Below are positions 47,018-59,900 of a stretch of 64,000 bases of DNA, piece by piece (the first letter of the stretch is position 1; every line of letters begins with the position of its first letter). Both the position numbers and the translations under genes were made by a program. The DNA comes from Elusimicrobiota bacterium (lineage in GTDB: Bacteria > Elusimicrobiota > UBA8919). The DNA lies in assembly GCA_028718185.1 (NCBI GenBank), contig JAQUMH010000012.1, forward strand, positions 1 through 64,000, in the 5' to 3' direction. Under the pieces are notes generated by a model. That model did not search any database. It saw only the letters and a program-made list of their open reading frames with translations, and was not told where the DNA came from.

Positions 47018-47131
47018 ACACTCGTAAGCAAATTTCTTTGAGACGCTCCTTAGAAGTCGCTCTTAAATTTGCTCCTGTAAAGAATAAGTCGCAAATTCAG
47101 GCTCTGCAGAAATTTCTTACTCGTTGGCGAT
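47018..47131. repeat. R3 intercistronic repeat, copy 4
   Basis: Begins at the TPR stop and ends GCAGAAATTTCTTACTCG. The central AAATTTGC/GCAAATTC stem is kept. Confidence 0.8.
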
Positions 47132-47152
47132 AGTAAAAGGTTAAAGTTAATT

Positions 47153-47185
47153 AAATGTAGCGGCAGAGCGGTAGCTCTGCTTGTG
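47153..47185. repeat. R6 GTAG hairpin before the hicBA pair
   Basis: TGTAGCGGCAGAGC-GGTA-GCTCTGC followed by TTGTGTTGTAG. Confidence 0.65.
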
Positions 47186-47215
47186 TTGTAGTTTTAGTTA
47201 GTCCAGGAGGATTTC

Positions 47216-47476
47216 GTGAAAAAAAAAGCAAACCAAATTCGTGAAACACGGACAGCATATAAGGCAGGAAGAAAAGAAATAATTTTTCTTGTAGAAGAAT
47301 CAAACGAAGGTGGGTATGAAGCAAAAGCTCTTGATTGTTCAATTTTTACACAAGCAGAAACAATAAAAGAATTAAAAGAAGCAATAAAAGATGCCATAGA
47401 GTGTCATTTTGAAGGGAAAAGCAAACCTCATATAGTCAGGATTCATATGGTAAAAGATGAGGTAATGGTTGTATGA
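47216..47476 (+). CDS. hicB: HicB-like antitoxin
   Basis: 86 residues with a GTG start preceded by CAGGAGG. IIFLVEESNEGGYEAKALDCSIFTQAETIKELKEAIKDAIECHF matches the partial RNase H-like fold of HicB. There is no room for the C-terminal DNA-binding domain of longer HicBs, so autoregulation may be absent. It overlaps the toxin gene by ATGA, in antitoxin-first order. Confidence 0.82.
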   Translation: MKKKANQIRETRTAYKAGRKEIIFLVEESNEGGYEAKALDCSIFTQAETIKELKEAIKDAIECHFEGKSKPHIVRIHMVKDEVMVV

Positions 47477-47718
47477 AGATTCCTCGCGATATAAGCGGAA
47501 GCGAGTTAGCAAAACTTCTCAATAAAAAATACGATTATAAAATTACCCGTCAAACAGGAAGTCATATGAGATTAACAACTAAATTAAAAGGCGAACATCA
47601 TGTTACTATTCCAAAGCATAAATTTATAAAGTTAGGAACACTGAATAATATTTTGCAAGGTATTGCAAATTACATAGAAACAGATAAACAAAATATAATT
47701 AAGGAATTATTCGGATAA
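47473..47718 (+). CDS. hicA: HicA-like mRNA interferase toxin
   Basis: 81 residues of the HicA/YcfA family, a double-stranded RNA-binding fold. SGSELAKLLNKKYDYKITRQTGSHMRL contains the catalytic histidine in GSHMRL, and HHVTIPKHKFIKLGTLNNILQGI follows. It cleaves mRNA when not bound by HicB. The pair forms a small toxin-antitoxin unit between the motor cluster and the giant surface gene. Confidence 0.88.
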   Translation: MKIPRDISGSELAKLLNKKYDYKITRQTGSHMRLTTKLKGEHHVTIPKHKFIKLGTLNNILQGIANYIETDKQNIIKELFG

Positions 47719-47814
47719 GAAGTCCGGAAGTCGTAAGTGGTTTTGAACTCCCACTCCCTACTTGCCTCGCCAAGGTTAAGTGGCGGGCTTCCTACTTCCT
47801 GTCTTTAGTGACAA
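47719..47814. repeat. Mixed microrepeats after hicA
   Basis: ACTCCCT/CTTCCTACTTCC units and an R5-type CGCCAAGG...GTGGCGGG piece. No gene is seen in the 265-base gap 47719-47983, which otherwise holds the promoter and R6 hairpins listed below. Confidence 0.6.
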
Positions 47815-47859
47815 TGTGTAAAAATTCACATTGACAAAATTCAAAATATTCTTTATAAA
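47815..47859 (+). promoter_or_regulatory. Strong promoter with abutting CRP-like dyad, upstream of the giant gene
   Basis: TGTGT-N6-TCACA (47815-47830) directly abuts TTGACA (47831-47836), which is 17 bases from TATAAA (47854-47859). The layout is the same, base for base in spacing, as at 11295-11339. Confidence 0.78.
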
Positions 47860-47888
47860 TATGGTGTAATTGCCGGGTTTGTTCATGT

Positions 47889-47968
47889 TGATTGTAGCCG
47901 CACCATCTTATGGTGCCAATAATGTAGCCGAAGAGCTAATCTCTGCTTATGTTATAGTTGTTGTAGGC
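47889..47968. repeat. R6 GTAG hairpins in the leader of the giant gene
   Basis: TGTAGCCGCACCATC-TT-ATGGTGCC and the less perfect TGTAGCCGAAGAGC-TAAT-CTCTGC, in the transcribed leader between promoter and start. Confidence 0.65.
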
Positions 47969-47983
47969 ACCTGTTAAAAATAT

Positions 47984-50900
47984 ATGAAAAACAAAAAAAT
48001 CATTAAAATAGGAACTTTACCCCGTATATTTATTGTGCGGGGCATTTCCATTTTATTGCTATACCTTATTACCATTTTTTATTCTAATTTTGCCTGTGCA
48101 GATAATATTATTCACACTACAACAACAGATTTTTCAAGCGGTACATTTACAGGTTGGGGAATTACCGCGAGTACATCATCTGATCTTCGGTTGGATTTCG
48201 AAGCTTCTGGAATTGAATCTACAGGTACAACAACATCTCTGACATTAAATCGGGTTTTTCACGCTGTGGCGACATGGAATGGAAGAATTTATGTTTCCGG
48301 TGGAGGTGACGGTGCTGCTGAATCAACAGTTTATTCTGCACAAATCAATCCTAACGGTACTATTAGTAGTTGGAATACAGAAATTAATTCTCTACCTCAA
48401 GCACGTTACTATCACGCTATGGTTGCCTGGAATGGACGACTTTATGTAACCGGTGGTAAGAACGGCGGTACTACTGTGAATACGGTCTATTCTGCATCCA
48501 TTAGTACTAATGGTTCTATTGGAAGTTGGACGATAGAAGCCAATGTATTGCCTGCAGTTCGTCATAGTCATGCTATGTCAGCATGGAACGGCCGGCTTTA
48601 TGTTACCGGTGGAGACGATGGTAGTGGCGGCGATGCTCCTCAAACTACTGTCTATTCTGCACCAATCAATGCTAACGGTTCAGTAGGAAATTGGAAAGTA
48701 GAACCTAATGCTCTTCAATCAGCAAGATATGGACATACAATGGGTATCTGGAATAATAAGATTTATGTTGTAGGTGGATGGGGTGCAACTTATTCAGATT
48801 TAGTTTTTTCGGCTTCCATAAATTTTGATGGAACCGTTGGGGTGTGGTCTCAAGAAACAAAACAACTTCCCATTGCATTCAAGTATCACGCTATGTCTGT
48901 TTATAATGGGGTACTTTATGTCAGCGGAGGTTATAGCGGTTCCGGTGTATTAGATACGATTTTTATTGCATCTATAACAGCAAACGGAAATGTGGGAACA
49001 TGGTCATCAGTAACTGCTCTACCGGGAAAACGATGCTATCATTCAATGGGTGCATGGAATGGAACTCTTTATGTCATAGGAGGACAAGATGAAACCTTTG
49101 CAAACAAATCTACGGTTTTTATGATTGCTGTGAAATCCCAAAGCATCTTCAAGGAATCTTGGGTCACAGAATCCAATAATCTTTCCCAAGGTCTCAGCGG
49201 GCTTGCAATGGCAACTTACAACGGGCGGCTTTATGTTGTCGGAGGATTTAATAGCGGTATTTCTACACCGAGCGTATATTCGTCTTTAATTGACGGGAAT
49301 GGAAATGTAGGAAGTTGGACCAACGAAGCAAATCAAATGCCTCAAGGGCGATATAATCATGCAGCGGCGGTATGGAACGGAAAACTTTATGTGGCGGGTG
49401 GTTTAAGTTCCAATACTGTTTATTCTGCACCTATAAATGGAGATGGTAGCATCGGAGTTTGGGGTGCGCAAGGAAATACACTTCCGCAAAACCTTGATTA
49501 TCATACTATGGTTGCCTGGGGTTCTTCGCTTTATGTGGTTGGAGGTATAAATGGTGGTACACCTCAAAACACCGTTTATCGTTCTTCTGTTTCCGGAAAT
49601 GGTACTGTAGGAGTGTGGAATGTAGAAACTGCTCTTCCTAAAGCACTTTACGGTCATGCGATGTCTATCTATAACGGAAAACTTTATGTGGCTGGAGGAG
49701 AGGATTTTAGTTTTACTATTTCGTCATGTGTTTACACTGCTCCTATAAATGGTGATGCCACGGTAGGAAGTTGGACACAAGAGCCATTCTCACTTCCAAG
49801 TGGTGGAGCCAAATATCTATCAATGTGCATTGATAATAATAAAATTGTCGTGACCGGAGGAAATAATAGCGGAGCTAAGAACACAGTGTATTCATCAACT
49901 ATCACTGCAAATGGCGGTGTTGGTGTATGGACTGTTGAGCCTAAAACTTTGCCATTACAGTTAGATAGTCATGCTATGACTACTTATAATGGAAGGTTTT
50001 ATTTGGCAGGTGGTGCAAACAGTGGTGGAGTTCCACAACCGCAAGTTTATTCTAACTCAATGAATGAGTGGCGGTTATATACAACTTCCGGCACTTATTT
50101 TTCACCGGTTATAGATTTTGGCAATACAGATATTATCAACTCAATCTCATGGACTCAATCCAATAACCCTGCAGGAAGTGTAGTTGCGGTTTGGATTGCT
50201 ACCGCTACTTCAGGCACACAAGTTATTTCCACATTTACCCAGGTTTCAAATGGTAATGCATTAAACATAAGTGCTCGTTATCTTCAATATAGAATTGACA
50301 TGTCACCCGGAGGAATTATTGGAACTCCACCTCGCGAACAAACACCTATTATAGATGATGTAACTATTTCTTACACCAGTGTATTATTACCGGCACCTAC
50401 TTTATACTATCCCTCAACAGCGACATGGACAAATGCGGGTATTTGTGATTGGAGTGATGTGACAGGTGCAGCTGAATATAATTTACAGATAGATGATGAT
50501 ATAAATTTTGGTTCTATAAATCAAAACAGCAACGCAACGCAATCATCAGCGACAATAACTTCTTTATCGGAAAATTTATTGTATTACTGGCGAGTAAAAA
50601 CAAAAAACAGTGATGGTAATTATGGTGCATGGAGTTCAACCCGCTCATTCAAATTAGATTTGACTGATGCTGTATTTAGTAATCTGTTGGTCCAGACATC
50701 CACAGGAGGCTGGGCGGCAAGCACATCATATGTAAATATATCAACACCGCAAATACAAATTAATGTTCAGGATGTAAATTATTCAGGTTTAAGGGTTGGA
50801 ATGACGGAAACAGTAGCGAGCAGTGGCTGTGTCCTGTTGATGCATTTGAATGGAGATACTACAGATTATTCAGGTTATGGTAATGATGGGGCAAGGGTGG

Positions 50901-53900
50901 GTACTAGTTGGTCAAGTATTCCAACATGGAAGACAACAGGTGGGAATGAGAATATGTTGTATTTTAATGGCACCGCTGATTATGTGAATTGTGTTAATGG
51001 AGAAGGTTTAACAAATTTAATTAATAAAATAACGGTATCGGCATGGATAAACTGGACAAAGCCATCTGATGCAGACCAGCAAATAGCAGTTGGTAGGTCC
51101 GGTGATTGGCGGTTTGGCGATATGGGAGCAAGTAATAATACTTGGGGTTTTTATGCACCTGCACCATATAATGGAACCGGGGGATGGGCACCTTCAGGCG
51201 TTACAGTACCACAGAATGAATGGCATCATATGGTATTTACATATAATGGTTCAACAGCAAAAATATATAAAGATGGAATATTGGCGAAACAGGCAAGTGT
51301 GACAGGTAATTTAGGTATAAATAATAATGTATTTATTGGTGCTCGCAATAATGCTAATTCTTATTTTGGCGGATATATAGATGAGGTGGGGATATGGGAG
51401 CGGACATTAAGTGCGGAAGAGATAGCAGTGATGTATAATTCTTGTGCAGTAAAGTACTCAACAAATGCATGGACAAATTCAGAGATAATTACATCAACAA
51501 ATATAGTGCGGACAACAGGCATTGATGGAACTACATCATTACAGTTTTCAACAGCAACAGCGATTCAATTCAAACAGGGTACAGATAACAGAATACAGTT
51601 TTTAGCCCGGGATGAAGCGGGTAATCTTGCCGAGTCAGCCAGTTACACAATAAATATAGATACTATTACATTACCACCTGCAGCTATATCGGACTTAACA
51701 GCTTTACCAGGCAATAATGAAGGCGAGATTGTTTTAAAATGGACAGCACCCGGTGCTGATGGAACTGTCGGTAATTTAACCGGGCAATTCGAGATAAAAT
51801 ATTCTACAGTTGGTATAATTACAGCAGGTAATTATGATACTCCGCCTGTTACTACATATATTGTTGATATCACAACCAGTAATGTGGCGCCACTAACTAT
51901 TTGTACAACTACATTTTATAATTTAAGTCCTAACACAACCTACTGGTTTGCTATAAAAGCAAAAGATGAGGCAGGTAATTGGTCACTGTGGAGTTCACAA
52001 CAAGATTTCGCTACTATAAATACAAAAGCTTATATTTATATACCATCTATTATCATGGCAGTCAATAGTGGTGTGTGGAATGACCAGAATACGTGGGAAG
52101 GCAGTAATGTTCCATCACCGTATCAACGAGTACAAATTAATGGTGGTCGTATTGTCACATTTAATAGAAATGATTCAAATGTTACCTGTTCAACAATTAC
52201 CATTATAGGAAAATTACAGTTTGATGCGGGGGTTGATTCAAGGACAATGATTGTAGCAGGAGGTATTGATATACAAAGTGGTGGGCAATTCCTTATGCCG
52301 CCGAATACAGGGTATATATCAGTACTAAAGATAAAATGTAATTCTGCCGGTGAATATGGAATAACTGTGAACAATGGTGGTGTATTTGATGTTCAGGGAA
52401 ACACTACAACAACGCCATCTAATAGGAACTGTTTAATCACATCATATAATTCATCTTATAAAACATATATAAGAAACCTCTCACAGGCAGAAGCAAACTT
52501 TAATATGTATTATGTTGAAGTAAGCAGCTTGGGAATGAGTGATATAGGAAAATATGGAATAACCTTTGATGGTTCAGGAACAAAAGGAAAAGTAAATTAT
52601 TGCAGTATCCATAATGGATATTATGGCATTTATCTTTACTATAGTTCCAACAACACTTTAGACAATAACAGTTGTTACTCAAATTCTCAAGGTATTTTTG
52701 TTCAAGCCAGTTCCAATAACACTTTAAGTAATAACAGTTGTTACTCAAATACTAGTGATGGTATTTACCTTTCTGATGGTTCCAATAACAATACAATTGT
52801 TAATAACAACTGTTATTTAAATAGTAGGCATGGCATTTCCCTTTACAACAGTTCCACTAATAATATAGTAAACAGTAACAGCTGTTACTCAAATACTCAA
52901 AATGGTATTTACTTTGAAAACAGTTCCAACAATAACATATTAAGCAATAACAGTTGTTACTCAACTATCCGGGGCATTCGTGTAAAGAGTTCCATAAATA
53001 ATACAGTGGTGAACTGTGAGTTGGGTAAAAGTGGAAATAATGTAAGTGGTGATATAGATTATTCAGGTAGTTCTCTTTTAACACTGACTTTAAAAGATTG
53101 TAGTTTAAATTCTACAACAAAAGTAAATACAACAGGAATGACTGCTGCGGGATCTTACCTTGTTTCATATAATCAGGATAATTCAACAGGCACAGTAAAA
53201 ATCTGGGGTGATTATCAGGTAGATAGCGGCAAGACCTTAAAGAGTAATTATGATGATGTGTTATATGTTTCAACTGCAACAGAACCCAATGCAACATTAA
53301 AAGGTACAGGTTCAATATATGGGATAAAGACTAATGATTATCAAACAGCGACTGAATTGTGGGAAGTGAAATGTACCGGTGACCCGAATTTTACGGTGAA
53401 AAGGGGTACAAGCAGTGTGTTATATACGGATGATCCGGGTAATGTATTAGATAATGGTGTGGAATATACATCAAATATCCGTGGAGTAAAATTCACCATA
53501 CAATCGGATGTTTATTCAGTAGGTGACATGTTTTATTTTGTAACGGTTTCCTCATCTGCTGACTCATTCGTTCAAAAGAAGATTGAATTTAATGATTCAC
53601 CGGTTGGAACAAAGTTAACCGTTAGCACCGGTGGCGAGATTCAAATGAGAGGTAGTCTTTTGTATCCTACTATATCAACCTCTGCAGCAAGCAATGTTTA
53701 TTATGGATTTTATTCATCGGGAACAACAAATTTGAATAGTTATGTGTTTTCAAACCTTACGTCAAATGGTGTAGTGATTTCTTCAGGGGCTAATGTTATT
53801 GATTTAAGTACCGGAACTTTTAATAGTATACAAGATAGTGCCGGTGATTCAAGTTACATCAGGGTAAACGGACTTACGTCCTCAGCTACGTTCTATGGCA

Positions 53901-56900
53901 ATATTTTTAATGATGCTCTTGGAACAGCGGATTATAACGTTAAAGCAAATGGTTCGGGAATCAACTGGACATTTATGAACGCATCCGGGGCAAAATCGGG
54001 TGAAAGCTACGATAACGAGGTTAATGGTGCAATAATAACTTGGAAAGAAAACGTTCCACCAACAATTCAAAATTTACAGTCAGGAGATAATGTTGTAAGA
54101 AATGTGGCAGGAGCAACCTATAAGGTTTATTTCTATGATGACGGGGGCAGTGGTTTGGATACAATTCAATACAAAGCTTGTTCTCAACCCGGTCAGGTGG
54201 GAATTATAAAGGATTGGACAAATATCACGGCTCCTTTAGGCGGTTCTGCGACATATTATCAAACCGACTGGAACCTTGATGCTGATTTTAATACCTTGCT
54301 TTCGTTTCCTACTACTAACTGGATTTCTGTTCGGGCATGGGATGTATCAGGGAATACAACAACTATACCCGACGTTTTTTATGTGATAAAAGATACTATT
54401 CCGCCGGCATCAGGAGTGTCATATCCCAGTGAGACAAATTATGAAACACTTTCAACAATTTCGGGAACTGCTGGAGACAATTACAATCTTAACAAAGTTG
54501 TATTGCAGATAAAACGATGGTCTGATAATCAATATTGGACAGGTAGTGGATGGAATGGTGATTCAACAACATGGCTTAATACGACTGGATCACCAATTGT
54601 ATGGCAGTATAACGGACTTACAGATGCCAATTTGACACCGGGTTGTTCTTACTGGGTGGTTTCAAGGGCGTCGGATACAGTTGGTAATTTAGAGACATCC
54701 GGTGCAGGTATCACGTTTACGTATAAATGGAAAAAGACAATTGGCAGTGGAAACTGGGATGTTGCTGGTATGTGGTTTGGTGGGCAGACACCTCTTGCCG
54801 GTGATGCTGTAGAAATTAGGTCAAATCACGCAATAACTTTAACACCGGGCACTTCCTCGTTGTATTCTCTTACTGTAGAAGATGGAGGAAGGTTGACGGT
54901 TTCGGGACCTCAGTTAACTGTCTCATCCGGTACCGGTGGTGGAATTTACAACTACGGAACGCTCGCAATGATAGGTGGAACGCTTGGTATAGGAGGCGAT
55001 AGCGGTAATAAAGTTCTTTTTTCAACTTCACCGTTGCAAATATTTTCTATTTTTACATACGCAGGTTCCACTGTTACACTTCAATCAGATATAAATATTG
55101 GCTATATGGGTGTTACTGGAGGTAGTACACTTGATGCAAATAATAGACAGATAAATGTTTCATATAATTGGCAGCAGGACGGAACATTTATTGCAGGTGT
55201 TTCTACAGTGACATTCAATTCTCCCGGATTTGGGCAATTTATAAATGGTTCTGTTCCCGTATGCAATTTTGCTAATTTTGCTGTTAATTCGTCCTCAACA
55301 GTTATACCTACGAAACCGCTTGATATAAACGGGAATTTTACAATTCAAATTGGAACTTTTAATGCGGGTGCCTATGAACATACAATTGCAGGAAACTTTA
55401 ATCAGATGGATGGAATATTTAATGCGGGAATATCAACAATGACTTTTGATGGTATCGGGACACAGATAATCTCTTCATTAATATCACCGGTAACATTTTA
55501 TTGTCTCATGCACACAGGTATCGGTTCTCTTACTCTTGGTGCAAACCTTGATATAAATGGAAACTTCACTCATTCTGCCGGAACAGTTAATTGTGGAAGT
55601 TATCAATATAATCTTGCCGGCAGAATGTCATTAAATGCTTGGAATGCCGGTAATTCAACATGGGTTTTTGATGGAACATCAGCACAAACAATTCCATCCG
55701 GTTTTGGTTTTTATAACATTATTGTTGACAATTCTATAGGGTTAAGTTATACAGGGACAGGGAGTAGACAAATACAGAATAATTTAGATATAAAACCGGG
55801 CGCTAAATTGGATATAACAAATAATGATATTGAAGTATGGAGTAATCTTACCAGTTCAGGTACATTCATTACTGCGGGTTCAACAGTAACATTTGGTAGT
55901 AATAATGACAGTATACTTTATGTAAATACAGGTACTACATTCGGTAATATTAGATTGAATAAGTTATCAAACAAAACAGTATCAATATTTTCTAATGCTT
56001 CAACAATTGGCGGGTGGCTGGAAATTAGTACCGGAACTTTAAATATGCTTAGTTCAAGTTCTACTGTTCAAGGTGCAACTACAATTAGTGGTTCTAATGC
56101 GAAATTGGATATCGGTTCATCTACTACGACGCTTGTGGGTGCGGTAAATGTACTAAACGGGGGAACGCTTCTATTGCCAAGCTCTAATCCTGCATCGGTT
56201 CTAAAACTCGGAGGAAATCTTCTGACAGTTGATACCGGCGGATTCTTCATTTCCCAGTCATCAAATAATATGATAACTTCAACTAATCCTGGCAGCGTAT
56301 TTTATACGTTAAGATGTTTTGTTTCAACAGTAAATGTTACAGGAATAACATTACAGTCGGCGGGTGATAATATTGATGTTCTTTTTATATCCAGTAATAC
56401 AAAAATTGTTAATTTGAACTATATCGTCTATAAAGATCCGATGTCAGCAATAAACCGTGCGTTATCACTTGACTATACAATAATTCCCGGAACATTTACA
56501 TTTATAGGACATCAGTTTGGGTCGACAGTCTTCACAAATATCTATGCTCCAAATCTTGTAAGTGGAGTTGTTGTTATGCAGAATGCGACGGGAGCAAAAG
56601 CTGGTTCTGATTACGAAGCAGAACCGAACGACAGAGTTTTTTGGCCTGGAAATGATTCAATAGCAGGGGTGGGACCGGGTGCTGGTGAATCATTCTTAAT
56701 TGGAACTTCAACAAAAATTGTTTGGACCACATATGGCTCAATAAAGAATTTTACGATTAAATATTCAACAAACAATTTTACAACTGATAATTTTGTAGCA
56801 AATGTGTCTTCTCCTTCAATAAATTTTGACTGGACAATACCAAATAATATTTCAACTAATGTAAAGGTTCAAGTTTATGCTACCAATTATCCGATTATAA

Positions 56901-59900
56901 ATAGTATTTCACCTTCAACTTTCAGAATAGTTCCGTCTGTAAACGCAGCATCAAATTTGAAAATCTCTTCATTAGGCACAACCTCCATTCAATGGCAGTT
57001 TACTGATAATGCAAATGATGAAACTGAACTTTATGTGTCCAGCGGGACTAATGATGTTACTAAGCGGCTTTCTGAGAATTTGGGACCAATAACCGGTACA
57101 GGCGGTACAACAAGTTGGTTGGAAATTGAACTTTCAACAAATACAGTATATACAAGATATGTTGAGTCAAGAAGCATTGTTGGAAGTTCCTGGTCACTTG
57201 TTTCAATTACAAGTTACACCGCGTCAGCTGCACCTTTAAATCTTACATTTACTAATGTTGGTTCATCAAGTGCAACATTAACATGGTCAACAAACACCAA
57301 TCCTAACTGGACAAGATACGGAGTTATATTATCCAGCAGTACTGATTTCTATGGCACATCAGTAAGTACAACTGTTGCTTATGCTGAGAATCTTACTGCT
57401 AATACAACAACACTCCTTTCATTAAGTCCTGAAACAGAATATTATTTTAGAGTAATAGCATTTAATGGTGACAAAATCCAAACAACATATATCCAATCTA
57501 GTACAACAACAAAACCATCTGCTGAACCTGCTGCACCGATAAATTTAAAAGTATCGGCACTGTTAGGTCCTACATCAATTTACTGGCAATTTGACGACAA
57601 TTCAACAAATGAGACGGGTTTATATCTTTCCAGTGGAACAAATGTAACAATGCGTTTATCAACTAATTTAGCAAACACGGTAACTAAAGGTACAACTTAC
57701 TGGTTAGAATTAGGACTTTCTACTAACACTAAATATACCAGATATGTGGAAGCCGAAAACGCTTACGGCAGTTCTTGGTCATCATCAATTAGTTCCTACA
57801 CACTTACTTCTGTTCCAAGCAAACTGACAATTATCGGCCGTTCATCATATACTATAGTACTTGACTGGCAACCTAACGGTAATCCTGAGCCCGGAACTAA
57901 TTATTGGATATCACGTTCAACATTTAATAGTTTCCAGGAAGAAATTAATGGTATTTATTCGACTTCTACAGCCATACTTTCTGATCTTTTACCATATGTG
58001 ACTTATTACTTTAAAGTAAGGTCGGAAAATGGGGATTCTGTTATGAACTATGGATATGAGACACCTATATCAACAAGAACCATGGCAGGCTCTGTAAATT
58101 CAATTGGAATCTCTGGATATGTCGGAAATGCACTCTCTACTGCATCTATACAGTGGTCATGGACAGATACAAATTCCGGACAAAATAGCGAAGATGGTTA
58201 CTACATAAGACGTGCGGCTGATAATGCTATATTGGTTTCTTTGCCAACGGATACTATAACTTGGACGCAGAAAGGTCTATCCGCAAACATTTCTACAGGA
58301 ACATATATTGAGGTATATAACGAATCCGGTAGTGCATTTTCATCATCACAATTTAAATATACGTTAGCAAACACGCCATTGAATATTTCAGTTAACAATA
58401 TTGGTCAATCCAGTGTTACAATTCAATGGGGTATAAACAACAATCCAACAAATAATACTATTTATGCGGTGGCTCAATCAACCTGCCCTGAATTTGTAGG
58501 TGTTACAGTCAGTACGTTTGTCAAATATGCAGATAATCTCATAAATAATACTACTATTGCATTTAACCTTACTCCGGAGACTACATATTACTTCAGAGTA
58601 TGGGCATATAATGGGAGTGCTATTGAGACAGCATATTCCCAAACATCTTCTGCAATTGTTACACTAATTGGACCGCCTGTACCGCCAAGTAATCTTAAAA
58701 CAGTATCACTAGGTCCGACATCCATACAATGGCAGTTTGATGATAATTCTACTAATGAGACAGGATTATATCTTTCCAGTGGAACAAACGACATAACAAT
58801 GAGATTATCTCCTAATTTAGCAAATACAGCATTTACTGGTACAACCTACTGGTTAGAATTAGGACTTTCTACAAATACTGCATACACAAGATATACCGAG
58901 TCAGTAAATTCAGCAGGTTCCAGTTGGTCGTCCGTCTCAATTACAAGTTACACTGCGGCTGTGTCACCATTAAACCTTACATTTACTAATGTTTATTCGT
59001 CAAGTGCAACATTAACATGGTTTGCAAACACCAATCCTAACGGAACAAAATATGGTGTTATTTTATCCAGTAATCCTGAGTGTTATGGTGCGACAGTTAG
59101 CACAGCAGTAACTTTTGCGAATAATCTTATTAATAACACTATAACAGTATCTTTATTAAGTCCTGAAACCGAGTATTATTTTAGAGTAATAGCATTTAAT
59201 GGCGACCAAATCCAGACATCATATGTCCAATCCAGTACTACCACAAAACCATCTGCTGCTCCTACTGCGCCTTCAAACTTGAAAGTATCAGCATTATTAG
59301 GTACTACATCCATCTACTGGCAGTTTGATGATAATTCCACTAATGAGATAGGATTATATATTTCTAGCAGCAAAGATATAGCGGCAAGACTATCACCTAA
59401 TTTAGCGAACACAACATTTACTGGAACAACCTACTGGTTAGAAGTAGGACTTTCTACAAATACAGCATACACAAGGTTTGCAGAAGCAGTAAATGCAAGT
59501 GGTTCCAGTTGGTCGTCCGTTTCAATTACCAGTTATACCGCGACTGCATCTCCTGGAAGTCCGTATGTAACTATGATTTCAAGTTATGCTATATATTTAA
59601 ACTGGCTGCATAATAATAATAATGTAGATACTGTTTACAATATTGAAAAATCTACAGATAATGTGAATTTTGTGTTAGGTAACACAATTTCTTCTACGTT
59701 TGATCCGGTTACATCAGAATTGTATGGTTTAAAACCGGGTACAATCTATTATGTTCGCGTAAACGCTAAAAATGGTGATAATATATATTCAGATTACTCG
59801 TCGGTCATTTCAACGGAAACTTTACCTGCGGCTGCGCCTACTGATACAACACCACCGGTGGTTACTATAACACAACCTGCAAACGGTTCTTATAAGGCTT

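Noticed and set aside
52637-53020. CRISPR-like array
   Set aside because: The regular repeats are in frame, encode NosD-like beta-helix units, and have no unique spacers or cas genes nearby.
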